DNA of 64,000 nt from Acanthopleura granulata (GCA_016165875.1 JABBOT010000080.1:19106141-19170140), one strand, 5' to 3'; positions 46,405 through 58,822 are shown, counted from the stretch's first letter. The notes: a model not told the origin generated them from the sequence alone. Made by a program: numbers and translations.

Positions 46405-46980
46405 TCATATGCCAACAAAAACTCATGTGAGTATGCACTTTCGAACAAGTTTTCACAGGTAATATTCTTCGAATAAAACCTCACAGAAGTAGTCATTTTC
46501 CATCAGAAACTCATACGTGTGGCCATGTTCGAACGGAAAAACTAATCAAAAGGTCATTTTAGCAAGTTCTTCGGAGTAATCACTCTAAAAAGAAGCTTGT
46601 ACGAGATGTCTTTGTCGAAGAGAGGTTCATACGCCATCTTTAAACAGAAATTCACACCAGCATTGACATCCTCGAACAGAAATTCATACCAGTAGCCGTC
46701 TTCAAACACAAACTCGTACGAGTAGTCACGTTCGAACAGAAACTCATACGAGGTCCTATCTTCAAACAGAAAAAACACATAATATAGTCATCTTCGAAAA
46801 AATCTCAGGAGAAGCTCACACAAGCATAGCCATCTTCTAACAGAAACTCATACCCGCATAGGTATCTTCTGAGAGAAATTCAGACGAGTAGCCATCTTCT
46901 AACAGAAATTCATACGAGTAACCATCTTCAAACAAAGTCTCATACAAGTATAGCCATTTTTGAACAAAAACAAATCAGTA
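46405..46980. repeat. 30-36-bp tandem repeat, many diverged units
   Basis: Units follow GTAGCCATCTTCAAACAGAA plus ATTCATACGA. The centre (about 46,660-46,940) is the most regular. Because 30 is a multiple of 3, a minus-strand frame (46,554-46,778) reads a repeated FEDxxSYEFL-like peptide. Nothing suggests it is expressed. Confidence 0.85.
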
Positions 46981-47295
46981 TCACGCCACATTAACGGACC
47001 AGTCTGGCGAATGGCACTCACGGTTATGTAACACTAAGTACATGCTTGTGTCCGGCTCTCCCGTTAGATGTTTAATACAATTCTTTATATCCATGGAATG
47101 AATATGTCATGTAATACAATAGATAATATCAGTGCGTTTGCGAGCTCCTATAAGCTTCCTGATTGTCCCCGCACTCTTCCTGTGTGCGTCAATATCATAT
47201 TATGAAATATTTATATAATCTGATACAACTTGGATATAATTCATGATCCTTAAAAGGCTATAAAAATCTGGCGTATTTGTTTTTTAAATGATTCC
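46981..47295. other. Intergenic, no feature recognised
   Basis: Nothing recognised. Confidence 0.5.
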
Positions 47296-47459
47296 AGATA
47301 CGAACACAAGACCCCAACGACATGTAACTGTGTGATAGATACAAACACAAGACCCCAACGACATGTAACTGTGTGATAGATACGAACACAAGACCCCAAC
47401 GACATGTAACTGTGTGATAGATACGAACACAAGACCCCAACGACATGTAACTGTGTGAT
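47296..47459. repeat. 41-bp minisatellite, 4 nearly identical units
   Basis: Four head-to-tail units of exactly 41 bp begin AGATACGAACACAAGACCCC and end ACTGTGTGAT, with one visible substitution (AGATACAAAC in the second unit). There are no spacers. The three overlapping minus-strand open frames here are the same repeat in different frames. Confidence 0.97.
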
Positions 47460-49011
47460 TTACCTTGTTAACCAATCTTATCACTGGACGAAGCTTTGTA
47501 GCCACAAAATTTTCCAGAAACCGCGGTTTTCATATATCGATGTAGTTCCAAAATGCAAACATTGATGTTCAAGTGACCATTGAGGGACTGGCAGGAATCG
47601 CCGTGTTCAAGTGTTAATCACTGTCAAGCATCACCGTCCACCGCCTACTGTCACCAAGGTCGCGAGAATGGCAGGACAAGAATCCTGAGTGTTCCCGGTC
47701 CTAGAATGGTGCTGATCCTTACTGCTCGTGTGACGGTCTAAAGACTGAAACGTAAACACCCTCACATTGCGGACATGACCGGTGGCCAGGTGAAAGACAT
47801 CCCAAGCACGAAAGTCAAGTCTGATAAAAAGTATATGTAAAATATACAGTTTGATATCTCAGATGTCGATCAAAATAATGCTTCATTTGTCGTGATGTAC
47901 TCTGTAAACTTAGGGGTGTGTGCAAATACGCACATCCACAATGCCTGTTTATCAGGGTCACACAAATTATATATCACTGATATACATGTCGTGTTGGATA
48001 ACACAAATCACACAAATTGTGTTTTGCTCGTGCACAAAATTTTGTGGATGGGAATTTTTACTATAATAATTTGTACCACTCATACACAATAGCATTTAAA
48101 GAGTGCATGTATGTATCAACAGTGAACAACATATTGACCTCATACGGTCAACCAATGTCCCATCAAGCGTTTGGGTAATTTTTACACGCCTGCATGTTGA
48201 TCGCATTGGCGTTGCCGTTTCGCGTTTCTGTATCTACTAAAAGAGCTGAAGTCTATGGAACACTAGTCACGTTGTTTTAAGATATACACTGTTTTGGTCC
48301 CTTTTGGAATATTTTTTTTCTATGTCGACAGGTGTTTTTGCACTTTATAGTACAGTGGTTACCATCGCAACAGTGTCCATCAGCAAGCACACGTGACAGA
48401 AGCAAGGATGACAAATAAAAACAGATAATTTTTTTATTCTTCCGCGATTATTTGGTTTTATAAAAGAAAGGTCTGTTAGACTGCTTTCTCTATCAACATA
48501 GACTGAACAATGTTATGGGTTGGTGGTTTACATTTGTGACATGCGTAATTCAGATATGAGAGCTTGAACGGGCAATTTGTTTTGAATGTTGTTATCGACC
48601 TGAAAATAAACGTCCATTCAAGAGGCGACCTTGCCTGCATGATACGCCGCCTACATGAATATGAGAATAAGTAGAATATTGTTTTTACCAAAGACTCCTT
48701 ATGTTATTGACAGTGTGAAAAGAAACAAAGCCCATTGTGAGCACAGAGATGCCTTTGTATGCGATGACAGCTTAATCTCACAATATGTACTCCATTGGGA
48801 ACATCTTATATGAGCCGATGGGTAGACTAATGCCATTGGCATATAGTCATAACAAATAATTATTTAGTTCATCTATCTTGGTCATTGGTCCATGCGTAGG
48901 AAGAAGCTTTCTTTGCAGAAGGTATTGTTTTATCAGGAATGTATTAAGTTCCTGTAAATTTGGCTTAAGTTTAAGTTGTATACTTGACCGGTAATGTTTG
49001 ACAGCGTTAAT
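47460..49011. other. Intergenic, no feature recognised
   Basis: No exon or repeat family is recognised. Confidence 0.5.
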
Positions 49012-49960
49012 TTACGGCTCATCCTGGAACATTGGGATGTATATTTTATATATTGGAAAGGTAATAAAGGCACACATCTGTCTCCTTTGAATTCCCACAC
49101 TTGAAAACATGACTTGTGTCATTCCGGAAACTCCTTTGCAATTCCACCAGCGAAGGTTGAAAATAAATCTGTAGATTTGCCTGCTACTGCCTGATTTCAT
49201 TATGTACAGGCGAGAGGAGTTACATTCCTGAAAATGTACCATAAAAGGGCAATGGCTTCCGAATGCCACGCTATGTTGAAACACGTGCACGAAAATAATG
49301 AGCACAACTTTCCCGTACCACAAGAGCTGCGCGGCCAGTGTTTTTGATTGCAGCTCTGTCCAGCTATGTCCAGTCCGAATTGGGGTGTTGATCGTATGCT
49401 TCACTATAAACACAGAGACAAAACATTTCCACTGCGCCAACAAAGTTTGTGTTCTGAATTCACAGGATACTGTCACAAAAATATACAGGTTGGCCACAAA
49501 ACATTCTCTTTGGCCTATACAGTCGTTGTTGTTTAACTTGCTATACACTTTTCTTCTTTTCCTTCTATTTACACTTGGTGAGAAGATTGTGTGATTGCTT
49601 ATTTCTGACGTTTTTTTTCTTCTTCTCATATATACTATGTACAGGTACTCCTATCGGAGAGGAAGTATGACAAACAAATGGTTTGTTCAACTCTCAGACA
49701 ACGATAGGCCTCACACAAGATCAAACAAAGAGCCACGAAGACGCTTGAATAAGCTAAATACATATTTTTGAACAAAACTGACAATTGACAATAATAGCGT
49801 TCCAAAGAGTCAGTCCACGTAAACTCCTTGGGAATTCTCGAATCTACAGATGAGTCCTCTAAGGGCCAAACAGTAGTAGGTACTTCACGCTGACGATGGT
49901 ATATATCCTGTTCCCCGGTAAGGTGCAACTTTCCAGATCGGACGTGTTGACAATAACGTC
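49012..49960 (-). CDS. Minus-strand open frames of unknown status
   Basis: Two consecutive minus-strand frames lie here. The first (49,635 to about 49,960) includes EFTWTDSLERYYCQLSVLF and a hydrophobic helix-like run (YLAYSSVFVALCLILCEAY), and looks somewhat protein-like. The second (49,012-49,629, 205 codons) is the longest open frame outside the cyclase but reads less naturally and overlaps a 98-codon plus-strand frame. No splice sites join them convincingly and no family is recognised. A decayed gene or chance are both possible. Confidence 0.2.
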
Positions 49961-51713
49961 CGTGATGTCAAGCTGGCGATGTAGGTTTCAGTCCTCGGAT
50001 ATATACACAAAGTCACTTTCAGGGTAAACTGGGATGAAGGGCACGTAATCGCACAAAAAGACAATGGATGATACGAACTCCAAAATAATAAAGGCGAGAG
50101 CCAATAAATCCCGAAGTCCTCAAGTGGACTTAAGTAGGTATGACTGCTTTCAAATGGACATGAGTAAATGACTGGGAAACTTCTAACTTCCTATATTTAT
50201 ATATAAATAAATTTCATATTTATAGACTGACGTAAAAAAAAAATTCTGGATGGTTTGATCGTAAGCATGTTTACAATACAGATACATATTTCCAGAATGC
50301 ACGCTCTGTGTGCAACGCACAAAACTCATAAACACAGAAGTCTGGAGAACGCGCGACTGAATTCCAGTGCAGGCCATAACGTCAAAGAGGTGAAAATGCA
50401 GGTCAGACCTGGTCAGTGCAAAAACAAAATAAAAAAATATAATACGTTATTTTAAGGACAAGATTCGTAAAAAACAGCTGGTATGTATTTGCGATTTCAC
50501 ACAGGTCTGCCTTAAAAAGTGTCGGTACCATTGTTGTACTTATTGGGGAGTAAGTATCACGGTTGCCCATTTTAGTCTTAGGTTTTACCTACCTCAGGTT
50601 TGAACGGGCTCTTCCACTTTCACAGGCTAGAATATAATCCTTGCAGCAGACCACTCTTCTACATATCTGAAATTACATGCCTGACATTTTTGATATAGCA
50701 TTGACAATAGAGGACACAAAAGACCACAGCTTATGGAAGTAAAACCAGTGAAACGTCAACAATTGTCATCTTTTCAAATATATCCGGAGAAATCCGACCT
50801 TTTGTCAATTTACGACAGTTAGGGTTTCATTCTAAATGTTCATGTAAATGATTCTATAACAGTAAATTCTTCTCCCCCCTAGAACCATGGTACAGTCAGA
50901 CTTTGGTACACAAAATTCTGACGTTAAGTGCAATTAATTAGATACCACTAGTCCAAATCAGAATGAGTCTTACCACTTTTCCAAAGTGTGATCAACTATT
51001 GCTCCAAAGAGTTGTTTTTAAAAACTTCGGACATCTTTTTCCAGGCTTGACCTATATTACCTACCTTTACTTTGGCGCCGAGAGCAGCTTTTTCGAAAGC
51101 ATTATATTCTCTGGAAAATAAACAGATGTTTACAAACAGCATACGTCGGTTTGATGTACCCATGCATTGGGAATTGTCCTTGCAAACCTCGGCTTTATTT
51201 ATAGTTAATCAATTGTCTGGATCAATATTTATCACAATATGCCGCCTATCTGGAGCTTCCCCCTTTTCAGTTGACGCCTAACTAAATTAGTTAGCCAATG
51301 ATTTGGTTTTTAACATCGGCAGCCGTGTTGTTATTGGCCAAGACAAAACACCTGACATCGATGCCAAGAAAGATCCGTTATTTACCCAGACACTTAGTAT
51401 CCTGTTTTCGCAACTTCATTATGTCCCTTTGTTTTCACTTGACTTAAACAGAAAATGCATTAGGCAATCTAGTCACTGACGAAGAATTGCTAACAACTCC
51501 CATATTCGAGATTTTATAAGAACTGGATGCGCCAATTTTGATTAACAGCAACAATGTTATTAAATCTATTATCTGTTAAGAATTTATATGCATTCTTAGC
51601 GAGTTAGCGCATAATGAAAAATAAGTTATGTAAATGTGTTTTCCTCTAATAATATACATATATTTGTGTGCATTATTATAGCTAATAGCCTATGGCATGG
51701 AATTTAAAGGACT
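49961..51713. other. Intergenic, no feature recognised
   Basis: AT-rich. No exon or repeat family is recognised. Confidence 0.5.
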
Positions 51714-51990
51714 TGCGATGACGGCACAATATTTTGAGCAATACTATACACCAGTGATGTCTATAATTGCAATTAACATGATTGCATCTATTTACCTAAT
51801 TCTGCTTAATCTGCCAGGAGGGTGTAAGTTATTACTATTTAAGCATTTACATGAACCGATTGAATAAAACCCTAAGTGAGGTCAGATGACTAGAGGCCAA
51901 ATTTCACAGTTTACATGTGTCCATTTGCCACTTCTCACCTCGTCAACGCTGCTCTGGTTTTACTGTCTGTACTGTGGTGTCTTGTATTTA
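51714..51990. repeat. Diverged third copy of the duplicated block
   Basis: This segment aligns in order with 1,040-1,285: ACCAGTGATGTCTATAATT with ACCAGTGACGTCTATTAAA, CTAATTCTGC with the same, and CTGCTCTGGTTTTACTGT with CTGCTCTGGCTTTACTGT. It is clearly more diverged than copies 1 and 2 and ends about 0.8 kb upstream of the guanylate cyclase start. Confidence 0.6.
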
Positions 51991-52597
51991 TTTTGTAGAA
52001 ATGGGGAAACCATTATACAAGTGTGCAATTCAAGCCAGTTTATGGTCGAGTGCGCGCGTGGTAACAGTGCCATAAATACCTGGCCTGTTGTGCTTCAAAG
52101 AGAGACGATGCAAGGATATCAACTTTCGATTTTGTTCTTGTCTTATGAAATAATAGAGTGGAGCTCAGCCTCTGAGCTTGCTTGAAGGCGAAGGCCTGGA
52201 AGGTGTCGAATATGACCGACCAGAACAAGAAGGCTGTTTTGTCAAAACAGGTTGTCGAAGGAACACTCAACACCGTAATTCAATACCGGCGACATTTCCA
52301 TTAGAAATATGTCTGTCTGTCGGTGTAATGTTTTGTTCCTTTCTGTATTGCGTCACAATTTCTGAATAACTGTGCCCGTGCAGCAAAAAAGAAGTTCACA
52401 AGATAAAAACTGCCTGTTTTTAACATACGATACATCGTAAACGAAGATGTGGATTAACAGCACACAACTGAGACGAATTCGTACCATTTTTCTTCAGTTT
52501 ACAAGTAAAGAAATACAACATAGAAATGTATGCTATTTCAGCTATCATATCAGCTGTATCATAATGTTTCTGAATGTAGGCAGTCTAAAACATAAAT

Positions 52598-52706
52598 TTA
52601 TAAAGGAATTGCAACTTTCTTCTTTGCATTTTCAGACTTCTTGTGGACGGTATCTGTGTAGCTCTTCAGTGCCTCACCTTTCCACTTCATGCCGATCTTG
52701 GCACCG
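52598..52706 (-). CDS. Possible terminal exon on the minus strand, unknown
   Basis: The minus strand has CTCCATTTCAG (acceptor, complement at 52,707-52,709) followed by a phase-1 frame of 35 residues and TAA: GAKIGMKWKGEALKSYTDTV and a lysine-rich end, KKKVAIPL. It looks protein-like. Upstream exons would have to lie opposite the guanylate cyclase gene, which is possible but unusual. The plus strand of the same stretch could instead be 5' leader of the cyclase. The family is not recognised. Confidence 0.3.
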
Positions 52707-52801
52707 CTGAAATGGAGACACCGTCGAAATGCGAAGGTAAACGCCCTTGTCGGAATCTCACAGTTATGAAGCTGAATCGTGCCTATATTTTGTTCTGAGC
52801 C

Positions 52802-54376
52802 ATGAATGACTGCTACCACATCTTGCCATGTTTCCGCAAGAGTCGGGTAAGTCCAGTGCAGACCAGCGAGAATCGTTCATGGAAAGAGGACGGGCCTTCG
52901 GAGAAGACAGGCGTCTCCCCGGCGAAGGCCGTGAGCTCGGAGGTCAAAAGATCTCAGAGCTCACCAGCAGACAAGCGACAGGCTCGTATAAAGAGCGATG
53001 TTGTGGCAAAATTTTGTCTGAAACTAGGCAACGCAAATCTCGCCACGAGAGAGGGAAAACGCATCCAGTTCCTGAAAGTGTTCTTTTTGTGCGTGACTTC
53101 GACTGTTGCGCTGGCGGCAGTTCTTATCTTAGACATGAAAGTTGCCGTGGTCCAAACGGATGAACTTCAGATATCTGAATATGCCTTGAAGAAAACTGGA
53201 GAATGTCTACAGCTACTGCAAGCATCTATACACAGACAAGCAACTGATGTTCTGTTACAATTCACAGGCTGTTTGGCGAATGAGAGCTCTTCGGCAGAAA
53301 ATATAAGCCAGGAATGTAGCCAGATTTACCTTATTTGGGAAAAGGTCGACTTCAGTTTCTTTAAACTCCTCAACACTTCAATGACAGCGGGAATTTCGTT
53401 GCGTTTAAACGTTAGCAGTAGCGCAATGATATCCTGCCCAGGTGTAAATTCCGGTACTTCCAACGCGACAGGCAATGTGTCTTACATTTTCGACTACGTC
53501 CACATCCATTCAATCCTTGTCCAAGACGCTTTGGGGCAAATACAAAACATCAGATTGAACCATTGGAATCTGATCACATCATTTTTTCTCTCACTTAAAT
53601 CTCAGGAATTGCTGACCTTAATTCTTCAAGGATGTTTAGAATTAAGCTGTGTTGGATCAGATTACTCTCGTCGGATGCTACTCTCAGCCAACTCTGCTTT
53701 TGACTACCTTCAAAGTGAAATAGTTTTTCTTGAAAATCAACCCAACGAATTTCTCTACAACTCTTCTATTTACGAAAACATTTGTGAGGACGTTCGGTGG
53801 AGAAGTGGGAATTCCAGTCTCTATATGTCCGCTTACAACGACATCGTGCACCTTTTGACGGCAATCGAAGCCAAGCAACAATATTTAGCTGATGAAATTC
53901 AATCCGAACTGAAAAGCCGAATAAACGACATCATGTTAGAGAGTATATTTAAAATTGCAATATTTGTGTTCGTGGCAACATTGTTGCCATTTATCGCTGT
54001 AAGCGTCAAGCGCATGACGGATTGGATCTATGATTACGCCAAGACGCTCCAAGAACGTACTAAGGAACTGAATCAAGAAAAGCAAATGACAGAGACTTTG
54101 CTTTATCAAATGCTTCCCAAATCTGTGGCCAATCAGTTACGCCAGAAAAAGAAAGTTCCGGCAGAATCTTTTGACTGTGTCAGCATTTTCTTCTCCGACA
54201 TTGTTGGCTTCACCACGCTGTCTGCTCAGAGCACACCAATGCAGGTTGTGGAACTGCTTAATGACCTGTATTCTACATTTGATTCCCGTATAGACACATA
54301 TGACGTGTACAAGGTCGAAACCATAGGAGATGCTTACATGGTGGCGAGCGGGCTACCGATACGCAATGGAGACAGG
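52802..54376 (+). CDS. Membrane guanylate cyclase, exon 1 (residues 1-525)
   Basis: This exon starts the five-exon receptor guanylate cyclase (GTP to cGMP). The ATG has G at -3, and an in-frame TGA lies two codons upstream. Residues 1-90 are basic and Ser-rich, presumably cytosolic. Helix 1 is about 91-111. The extracellular segment (about 112-381) has eight N-glycosylation sequons (N160, 167, 191, 203, 221, 225, 320, 337) and seven cysteines. Helix 2 is about 382-401. A coiled-coil linker (about 405-450, [20 protein letters not shown], then QMLPKSVA) leads into the cyclase domain, with metal-binding Asp466 (FSDIVGFT) and Asp510 and guanine-selecting Glu506 (KVETIGDAY). There is no kinase-homology domain. 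The layout fits the NIT-sensor guanylate cyclases of marine invertebrates; the NIT assignment rests on architecture, not on a profile search. The donor GACAGG|GTGAGG is phase 0. A consensus GTAAGT at 52,847 lies inside the frame and could be used as an alternative donor. Confidence 0.93.
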
Positions 54377-54529
54377 GTGAGGCGTTTGTATTTCAAAAAT
54401 GTTGTTTGAATGATTTGTACTGCATGATGCGAATATTAATCTATTCTATGCTTTAATCTATTACTTGAAACGTAAATATTTCACGTCGTATTCACTTTCA
54501 CTCGTGTTTGTCCCACATAATAAATCGTA

Positions 54530-54592
54530 CCAGCGTCGAAAATAGAAGAACGGCGTATAACACCATTAAAATAAATAAATAAATAAATTAGA
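54530..54592 (+). mobile_element. SINE 3'-tail fragment
   Basis: GAACGGCGTATAACACCATT followed by AAAATAAATAAATAAATAAA matches the end of family A. The rest is absent or too diverged. It lies in intron 1 of the cyclase. Confidence 0.6.
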
Positions 54593-55049
54593 TAAAAACA
54601 TTAAGTAATATTAACAAAGATCGTGAATTTATAAACTGGTCAAGTAAATTTTGCCATCCCTTTACTCACCGGCATTAGTGATTCACTACTATTATCGATT
54701 TGCGATACAGCATGGAGACCTCGATCCCTATGTGAATTATGCTTGTCTCGCTAGAGGCGGGAAACAACTGCAAATTACATTAATTATATCATAATTGACC
54801 ATCGCTACATATTCTCTGTATGTATCATGTATTATAATATGCATGTTATATTATGAATTATTACATACTGTATTACAAAGTCAGGGTATATAGGGTACGT
54901 GGTGATTACATGTCCCATTGCGCTCGGTAATGGGGAGTCTGTATGGTAAACAAATCTTTGTAGTAGACAAGGCTCTCCGAAACTACCAATGCAACGCCTG
55001 CCTTGAACAAAGTGTAACTGCGGTAGTTTCGACCGACTTAGTTTACGTG

Positions 55050-55320
55050 TGCCTTTTATTTTTTATTTATTTACTTTATTGGTGTTGAATGCCGCGCACA
55101 AATTTTTCCGTCATATATATGCTTGCGGTCAGGTTTATGAGTTTAAAAATGCAGTGCGCCGAGTAAACTATCGACCCTTCCCAGCTATCTGACAATTAAT
55201 CCTTCCCAAATTAAAGCAGTAGCCGAAACAAACAGAGCTGGATTCGACCATGTTATCGCATTGGTTAGAAGGAGCCAGCGCTTAAACATCTAGGCCATGC
55301 CACAAGGCTCTCATAGTTTA
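55050..55320 (-). mobile_element. tRNA-derived SINE of a third type
   Basis: The plus strand starts with a TTATTTTTTATTTATTTACT tail and TTGGTGTTGAATGCCGCGCA, like family A. The body (TGCGGTCAGGTTTATGAG, ACTATCGACCCTTCCCAGC) differs. The right end reversed gives a tRNA-like head, with GGTCGAATCCAGCTC as B box and GGCCTAGATGTTTAAGCGC as A-box region. It lies within intron 1 of the cyclase. Confidence 0.7.
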
Positions 55321-55934
55321 CGAAAAACCGGGTCATTCATGATCTAATTCTTGTAAACTTCCCAGCGTAAATAAGTTATGCTCTTGTAAGTGTACCTGAG
55401 ACTATGGCTCGACACTGTTCCATCTTGCGACGGTATTTCTTCAATGTAGTTCAAACTTTTTGATCTACTTTTGCTAAATGTATGAATGCAAATACATAAA
55501 TATCGCGAAGTGTTTGATGCCGATTTATATTAATGTCCATCCATGTACTCCAATACACACTGATTTGAACATACCCCTCCCGGTTCATTTATAGACAAAC
55601 GCTGCACAATTGTCCAAACCTGTGCGACGCGGCGTAACGGTTTTGTCCGGTGCCCAAGAAAGAGTGCTTTGTTGAGGTTCCACTGCAAATATATATTTCC
55701 CCTAATTCCTATGGATATTGCCTGCTTGTCTGTTTTCACTCATACTGAAGGCAGAATTCGAAGTACCATATAATGAAATGTGGCTATGTACATGTACTTC
55801 TAATTATATTGGTTGTATTTTTAAGGCAAGGCTCATTATACGGAGACATCAGGATCTTTTTTAGAATAACAAGCTTCACCTGAAAACGACTTTGATAAGC
55901 TTTAGAAGCAGTATAAAGTGACATTTTTGACCAG

Positions 55935-56195
55935 CCTGGTTTCTTTGCTTTAGTTCAACCCATTCACCATCCTGCCTTCCCTGTTTTGGTTCTATTGATT
56001 CACCACCCTGATTACTTTACTTTGGTTCAACGCATTCGGCTTTCTGCTTTCTTTTTTTTGTTTCAACTCATCGCACCTCCTTTTTTTTTCGGGGGGGGGG
56101 TGGTGCTACCCATTATACCATCTTTGCTTTGGTCCAATTCATTATATCATCCTGCCTTTTTATTATACAATTCTGCTTTCTTTGATCACAGGATG
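55935..56195. repeat. Pyrimidine-rich tandem repeat, about 36-40 bp units
   Basis: Units follow CTTTGCTTTGGTTCAACCCA plus TTCACCATCCTGCC. They are imperfect and interrupted by a T-run and an 11-G run near 56,085-56,103. Intronic. Confidence 0.75.
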
Positions 56196-56396
56196 GTGAA
56201 ATCTCATTCACTATCATCCCCGTATGGATTTGAAAACGCAAAAAGCTTGACGAGACTATAGGCTGTTGCTGAGGCATGGTTCTTTTCAGAATATTGGTCT
56301 GCATTCTATCAAGTGAATAACTCATGAGCCATTATAGGTTTTAATGGAATAGCATTTAATATTGTCAAGAGATTTCTCTAAAAAAGCACGGGTGTG

Positions 56397-56437
56397 TTTT
56401 TTTTTTTTTTTTTAATTTTTTTTTTTTTTTTTTTTTT
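56397..56437. repeat. Long poly-T tract in intron 1
   Basis: About 40 bases, nearly all T, with a short TTTAATTTT break. Length is likely to vary, and assembly errors are possible here. Confidence 0.9.
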
Positions 56438-58087
56438 AAATCATTGTTGAGCAGGAATACCTGGCGAATTTGTCTGTATATTTAATAAATGATGCAGTGT
56501 AACATTTAATCTTACATGGACTATTAAAAGGCGATCCAAAGCATTAGTGACCGGTAGTTGAATGGGTTCCCAGTGTTATGGCCATGGTGCAAATAGAGGA
56601 TCATATGCAATTATTGGGCTTTAAAGTAGTCTCTACATAATTGTACATATAGGTTATATTTCCATAAAACCAATGGTTGCCCTACAGACAGGTCCGTGTG
56701 GCTGATATATTTACCAAAAAGCAAATGTTAAAGGCCGGAGACTGCAAAAATGAAGATATGCTGAGTAAAAAGGCCTTTAAAGACTATAGGAGTGGGCTCC
56801 TTTCACCACCTAATGAAATTTCAATCTTCACCGAATAAATTGACGCCAATGCTCAATCAGCCAGTATCTCTCTTCCTATTACGTCAATTATTTTCTGAGC
56901 ACATTGATTGAGATTGACTACAACAAACAAAATACAGTCATAAGAAACAGAAAGAAACTGTACATAGTTGAGGCTGTCAAAATCTTACGTTATTGCCTTT
57001 AGGGAAGTATTAATGATGCAAACGCGAATATTGGGATGTGTATAATGCTGGGTTACAGAAACATGACTCCCGTTAAATTTGTCAGGAAAATGCACACACC
57101 GTACACATTACTAATATACACGTAGTTATTACACTAGAGGGTGACATAGTTACCGATATGTAGACATCAGTGGTCCTAAGAATCGTTGAAGTTTGCAACA
57201 ATTTTGCCACGCCTTTCCGGGAAATCTAACTACGTTCAACTAACGTTTCTGTTCATTATCACCTCCAATACAGAAGAGTTACACATAAAAATCAGTATTA
57301 AAATCGTATTAAAATCGTATTAAAAATCAGTGAAGGTATTTTCAGATACAGTTTTTAATGGCCTTCTTACTCACCATAACTTCATTTCCCCGGTTCTGTC
57401 CCTTTACCTTCACTCCAAGACCGAAAACGCCCTTCACAGCTAAATGTATAAATTTTCACACTGCACACCAGAGAACAATACTCTGCATTTTTATCCTAAC
57501 ATGTCACGGATCACCGCCACAGTGATTATGGATTTGTCATTTGCTCAAAGGCATCTGATCCGTAAAATCCCGGCTTAACCTTTTCGGTTAAGTTTCAGAC
57601 AGACAGAGAGACAGACAGGCAAAAACGCTGCCAACAGAGAGGCAAATATACGTCAACAAAGACACAACTTCATTGTCGAAGGTAAAAAATAAATCAACGA
57701 CAAGACTTTACTTCAGATCATATTTCCATGACTGTGGAGTCAAAAAAAACGGTGTTCCAAATAAAACGTAGGCATTCTATGTTTACTGTTTCTTTACCAG
57801 TTTTTTACACGAGTGATATCATTTTTTCGAATTTAGCTGTCAATGAATACGCCCTTATCCGAGAACAGTGGGGATGGTGGTCTTGTTCTTCAACCTGGGG
57901 TGCATTTTTGATTTGCGCATGCGTCGTAGCTTGTGATCGCAAAAAAAGTCTTTATCTTGTTCTATATGTTCACCTTGTTTTTTCGTTTTGCATACATGAC
58001 TATACTGTGTAAAACAACACCATCCCGAACTAGCTACTGTCTTTCAACCATAAGAAAATAACTGAAATGTCAATTGTTCCTAAACAG

Positions 58088-58199
58088 CATGTGGAAGAAT
58101 TGGCCACAATGGCTCTGGATTTGCTCACGGCTGTCAAGCAGGTCCGCGTTCCTCACAAGCCTGAAGAGACCCTCCAGCTTCGGATTGGGATGCACACTG
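58088..58199 (+). CDS. Guanylate cyclase exon 2 (residues 526-562)
   Basis: The acceptor CCTAAACAG precedes CAT. The 37 codons read HVEELATMALDLLTAVKQ through LQLRIGMHTG, the conserved helix and strand after NGDR in guanylate cyclases. The donor G|GTAAGT is phase 1. Intron 1 before it is 3,711 bp. Confidence 0.93.
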
Positions 58200-58648
58200 G
58201 TAAGTCTGTTTTGATACGTGTACACTCCTATAGCGTTGTTGTGACGAAAATATCACTAAACTGCTGTGATACTAGCAGATCTGAATCGCCACTGAGCGTG
58301 ACAACTATTTCCGATGTCTACGTTTAAATGAATGATTGGTTTAAGTCCGTACCCAAGGACAATTCAGTGACCCCTCTCCCCATCCCCCACCTCACGTCTG
58401 GTGGCGATGGAGTCCAATTTTCACAACCCACACACACTTTTCGTTACAAATTCTACCCTCTAACTTTGGTGTCGATTTTATACCCCCTATCCTCCTCTTG
58501 AAAAACATCCCCTGATCCTTTATGTGTGTATAGTGTTAGAAACCCACACCAACTTTTCCTCTCCATAACTTCACATACTTCCCTCTCCCTACCCAATTCA
58601 GGTATTTAATGTAGGAATGATTCATTACGTGAACTGATTACACATTAA

Positions 58649-58822
<174 letters not shown>

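Noticed and set aside
47250..47505. Three overlapping minus-strand open frames
   Set aside because: All are translations of the same 41-bp tandem repeat in different frames.
57571..57589. Hairpin CTTAACC/GGTTAAG as a terminator
   Set aside because: It lies inside cyclase intron 1 in animal DNA, where hairpin terminators do not apply.
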